A stretch of 38,323 nt of DNA. It comes from Pseudomonadales bacterium (GTDB taxonomy: Bacteria > Pseudomonadota > Gammaproteobacteria > Pseudomonadales > UBA7434). Below the pieces are notes generated by a model. It made no database searches, was not told the origin of the DNA, and saw only the letters and a list, made by a program, of their open reading frames with translations. This document shows, in pieces, positions 35,253 to 38,323 of the stretch. The stretch is from positions 1-38,323 of the forward strand of contig JABDNS010000021.1 in assembly GCA_013043705.1 (NCBI GenBank). Direction: 5' to 3'. Both the position numbers and the translations under genes were made by a program. Numbering within the stretch: the first letter of the stretch is position 1; each line of letters opens with the position of its first letter.

Positions 35253-35996
35253 TTGTTGCTATGGTCGGAAACGCACGGCGAGGCGCATTACGAGCTGCGC
35301 CGTGCGGGCAACTCCCTGCGGCTGTATCGCAACGGTATCTTTCACTCCCAATACAATGGCGCGCGGCCGCTCAATGGTGGTGTTTGGGACATGCTCTGGA
35401 TTCCACTGTGCGCACGGCCGCGAGCAACTATTCGCAAGGTCTTAATGCTTGGCGTTGGAGCCGGCGCCGCGCTGAAAAAGATTGCTGACTATTTTCCACA
35501 GGCGATGATTACCGGCGTGGACCTGGACGCAATACACTTGCAAATTGCCAGGCAACAGTTGCAGCTAGACAGCAGCGTTAGCTTGCATTGTGATGATGCC
35601 GTGAGCTGGTTAGGCCGCGCTGGTACGCAGCGCTTCGACGTCATTATCGACGACCTGTTTTTTGACGCCGAGGATGGCCCGCGACGCGCGGTAGCGCTGG
35701 ATACTAGCTGGCGGCACTTGCTACGCCGCCATTTGGCAAAGCAGGGCATGCTGGTTGCCAACTGTGTGCAGGCCAGCGAAGCGCGTGCCTTGTACAGTGG
35801 AGGCGAGGCGAGCTTTCAACACGCATTGAGCCTGCGCGATAGCGGCTACGACAACCGCATTGTGGTTGCGTCGGACGCTGCATTGCAAACTGCGGAAATC
35901 CAGCGTGGCTTTACCGAATTGATGCGCAGCTACTGGAAAATCCGCGCTGCACAATTGCCCCCATCGTTGAGTATCCGCAGGCTTCGCAGCGGCTAG
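35253..35996 (+). CDS. Spermidine-synthase-like SAM-binding protein
   Basis: The protein has 247 residues from TTG 35253, the first start in frame after the protease. It has a Rossmann-type SAM fold: KVLMLGVGAGAALKKIADYFP (motif I), ITGVDLDAIHLQIARQQL with the acidic end of strand 2, LHCDDAVSWL, and FDVIIDDLFFD. The order matches the polyamine-synthase/SpeE-like methyltransferase superfamily. It lacks a long N-terminal beta domain, so aminopropyl transfer is not assured and a methyltransferase role is possible. The substrate is unknown. It lies 21 bases after the protease gene and may be cotranscribed with it. Confidence 0.7.
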   Translation: MLLWSETHGEAHYELRRAGNSLRLYRNGIFHSQYNGARPLNGGVWDMLWIPLCARPRATIRKVLMLGVGAGAALKKIADYFPQAMITGVDLDAIHLQIARQQLQLDSSVSLHCDDAVSWLGRAGTQRFDVIIDDLFFDAEDGPRRAVALDTSWRHLLRRHLAKQGMLVANCVQASEARALYSGGEASFQHALSLRDSGYDNRIVVASDAALQTAEIQRGFTELMRSYWKIRAAQLPPSLSIRRLRSG

Positions 35997-36049
35997 ACTG
36001 CTCACTCCTGATGGGCCGTTCTCCACCCCGTTCACCAAGCCCCGTTATA

Positions 36050-36075
36050 AGGTTATTCGCGCAGGTTATTGGCGT
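36050..36075 (+). repeat. Two tandem 13-base repeats upstream of cysH
   Basis: AGGTTATTCGCGC is followed immediately by AGGTTATTGGCGT, 11 of 13 bases alike. They lie about 100 bases before the cysH start in a 179-base gene-free spacer (35997-36175) and could be operator half-sites. A TATTAT hexamer at 36090-36095 is a possible -10. Confidence 0.55.
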
Positions 36076-36175
36076 GCGCGCAGCTTTTCTATTATGGTTG
36101 CGCGCCGCGATGGCTATATTGCACGCCTCGCAATTACTATTTCGCTCGTCTCCGGGCTTTTCACTTGCAGGTTAA

Positions 36176-36808
36176 ATGAAGATGGAGCTGGATTTACCCG
36201 CCATTAATGCGCAGTTAAAAGACGCCAATGCCAGCGAGATTATTCGCTGGGCGTTGAGCTTGCGTGTAGCTACCATTTCCACCACCAGTTTCGGTGTTAA
36301 CGCGGCTGTGATGTTGCATCTTGCTCAGCAAGTTGAGCCCGGGCTGCCGGTCGTTTGGGTGGATACCGGCTACAACCTGCGTGAAACCTACGTGATTGCA
36401 CAGCGCTTAATCGACTCCCTTGATCTCAACATGCAAGTGTTCATTCCCGAAATCACCGCCGAGCGGCGCAATGCCATTATGGGTGGGATTCCAACCATCG
36501 AAGAAGCAGAGGCACATGCTGAGTTTACCCGGCAGGTGAAACTTGAGCCTTTCGATCGTGCGCTGCGCAGCTTGCAGCCACAAATATGGCTAACTGGAAT
36601 CCGCCAGCATGAAACCGAGCACCGCAAAACGTTGGATATTGTTAGCGTGGATGCTCGCGGTATCATCAAAGTGGCGCCGATCTTCTACTGGAGCGACGAA
36701 CAGGTAGACGACTACATGCAGCGCTACGACCTGCCAAGCTGCCGCAAATATTTCGACCCCACGAAAGTGCAAGATGGTCGCGAGTGCGGCCTGCATACTT
36801 CGGCCTAG
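36176..36808 (+). CDS. cysH: Phosphoadenylyl-sulfate reductase CysH
   Basis: The protein has 210 residues; ATG 36182 is a possible alternative start two codons in. It belongs to the PP-loop ATPase-like PAPS reductase family: TTSFGVNAAVMLHL in place of the nucleotide loop, VVWVDTGYNLRETY, LTGIRQHETEHRKTLDI, and the C-terminal RECGLH with the catalytic Cys (C204) at the end. The paired Cys motifs that bind a 4Fe-4S cluster in APS reductases are absent, so PAPS rather than APS is the likely substrate. It reduces PAPS to sulfite with thioredoxin in cysteine synthesis. It is rather short for the family (about 240 residues). Confidence 0.92.
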   Translation: MKMELDLPAINAQLKDANASEIIRWALSLRVATISTTSFGVNAAVMLHLAQQVEPGLPVVWVDTGYNLRETYVIAQRLIDSLDLNMQVFIPEITAERRNAIMGGIPTIEEAEAHAEFTRQVKLEPFDRALRSLQPQIWLTGIRQHETEHRKTLDIVSVDARGIIKVAPIFYWSDEQVDDYMQRYDLPSCRKYFDPTKVQDGRECGLHTSA

Positions 36809-37011
36809 TAGCCCCAGGTGTCGGATTGCTTGACTACATTAAGATTCGACGGCCACTCCATAGTTAAAGCCTACATTAGGTAAATCAGTTAACCTGTTGA
36901 TAGTAAATAGGTTAATCATTTTAGGCACAAAAATAGCTGGTTAATATCTGAACAGATATGAAGCCGGCCAGTGCAATCTGCCCCGGTTTTACTCCCCGAG
37001 GTAGTTACACT
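36809..37011. promoter_or_regulatory. AT-rich control region before the thioredoxin-fold lipoprotein gene
   Basis: This 203-base spacer is the most AT-rich in the window. It holds three copies of a GGTTAA core (complement at 36888-36894, AGGTTAA at 36909-36915, TGGTTAAT at 36938-36945) and a perfect dyad at 36944-36959. TAATAT at 36942-36947 could be a -10. No terminator for cysH is seen. Confidence 0.5.
36944..36959. repeat. Perfect dyad ATATCTG-AA-CAGATAT
   Basis: Seven-base arms are separated by AA, about 53 bases before ATG 37012. The size and symmetry fit an operator for a dimeric repressor; it overlaps the possible -10 hexamer. Confidence 0.55.
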
Positions 37012-37536
37012 ATGCAAAAAAGAATAAGCCTGACGCTCGCCGTACTTGCCCTGTTCACCGCAGCTTGTGCAACCGAATCTACTTACAGCCCACTAGCCAA
37101 TGCGAACGCGGAAAGCGTGCAGAGCGAGCGCGAGCGCGCAGAAGATGCCGATTCCGGTGAAACCCTGCGCATGCTTGAAGCAGCCTGGCAAACAGGACGC
37201 GACCAGCAAAAACCGGTACTGGTTGTACTGCGCACCGATACCTGCGATCGCTGCGCGCTGCTTTCGCACTACATGAGTGACCCGGCGTTGCGCGAGCGAA
37301 TGGATACGCGCTTCGTGGTTTTGGATATCGACGTGGGTGTGGCGGTGATTGATTCAGAAGGCGCTTCCAGCGAAGCGCACTTGCCTGCGGTGGTTTTGAT
37401 TGACAGCCGCGAGCCCTTCGATGAGATTCTGGCAAGCGATCAACTGGTTACTTTTTTACCCAGCAATGAAGAACCGCTGTACGACTGGATCGAAAATATT
37501 CTGCAGTATTCATCGCAAATTTTGGCCCTCCAGTAG
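37012..37536 (+). CDS. Thioredoxin-fold lipoprotein
   Basis: I chose ATG 37012 (174 residues) because it starts a lipoprotein signal (MQKRISLTLAVLALFTAAC) and has GAGG upstream; the frame stays open to 36958. Lipidation at C19 with Ala at +2 predicts outer-membrane sorting. After a charged linker (about 30-50), a thioredoxin-like domain shows KPVLVVLRTDTCDRCALLSHYM with a CDRC redox motif at residues 78-81, then FVVLDIDVGV and HLPAVVLID, the latter carrying the cis-Pro position (LPAVVL). CDRC is unlike the CGPC or CPHC of well-known oxidoreductases. The partner is unknown. It faces the purB end convergently. Confidence 0.75.
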   Translation: MQKRISLTLAVLALFTAACATESTYSPLANANAESVQSERERAEDADSGETLRMLEAAWQTGRDQQKPVLVVLRTDTCDRCALLSHYMSDPALRERMDTRFVVLDIDVGVAVIDSEGASSEAHLPAVVLIDSREPFDEILASDQLVTFLPSNEEPLYDWIENILQYSSQILALQ

Positions 37537-37583
37537 CTAACAAGTTAAGTAGCAACTCCGCAGCATTCCAGCAGCGGCGTTAA

Positions 37584-38323
<740 letters not shown>

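Overview
The window is ordinary, densely coded chromosome of a gammaproteobacterium. By eye its base composition is moderately GC-rich and even throughout. Several proteins resemble those of Pseudomonas, Vibrio or Cellvibrionales-like marine bacteria: a FadH-type dienoyl-CoA reductase, a gammaproteobacterial DUF3187 protein, a Mg-type HemB, a complete type II secretion locus and an E. coli-like PurB. I see no rRNA, tRNA, CRISPR array, prophage or insertion sequence. The genus cannot be fixed from the sequence alone.

Layout. 1-1.4 kb (minus): the start of fadH (cut by the window edge) and a DUF3187 outer-membrane-type protein. 1.5-9.3 kb (plus): moaC-moaD-moaE (molybdopterin synthesis), a zinc-ribbon Nudix hydrolase, a ZIP metal transporter, rmuC, bcp peroxiredoxin, a yajC that stands apart from secDF, a D-cysteine desulfhydrase-family enzyme and a lipoprotein alkaline phosphatase. 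9.3-22.5 kb: the type II secretion system (T2SS), with gspC-gspD on the minus strand divergent from gspE-F-G-H-I-J-K-L-M followed by gspA-like and gspB-like genes. 22.6-29.3 kb: an AddB-like/AddA-like helicase-nuclease pair. 29.4-32.6 kb: a DinB-fold protein, an NRDE (TANGO2) protein and an OlsF-like two-domain acyltransferase, probably one operon, convergent with hemB (minus). 33.8-36.8 kb (plus): a DegQ-type periplasmic protease, a spermidine-synthase-like protein and cysH. 37.0-37.5 kb: a thioredoxin-fold lipoprotein. From 37.58 kb to the end (minus): most of the C-terminal half of purB.

How it fits together. The T2SS locus supplies the inner-membrane platform, ATPase, pseudopilins, secretin and the GspAB pair thought to help the secretin through peptidoglycan. 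gspN, a pilotin and the prepilin peptidase are not present. Three parts are unusual: GspC lacks a PDZ or coiled-coil C-terminus, GspA stops before a peptidoglycan-binding domain, and GspL carries an insert of about 175 residues containing a run of eight G. The phosphatase that converges on gspD is a plausible secreted substrate.

I did not find a clearly undescribed system. The best candidates for follow-up are the rearranged T2SS with its modified GspL and GspA, the DinB-NRDE-acyltransferase operon beside hemB, and the repeated AGGTTA-type motif on both sides of cysH.
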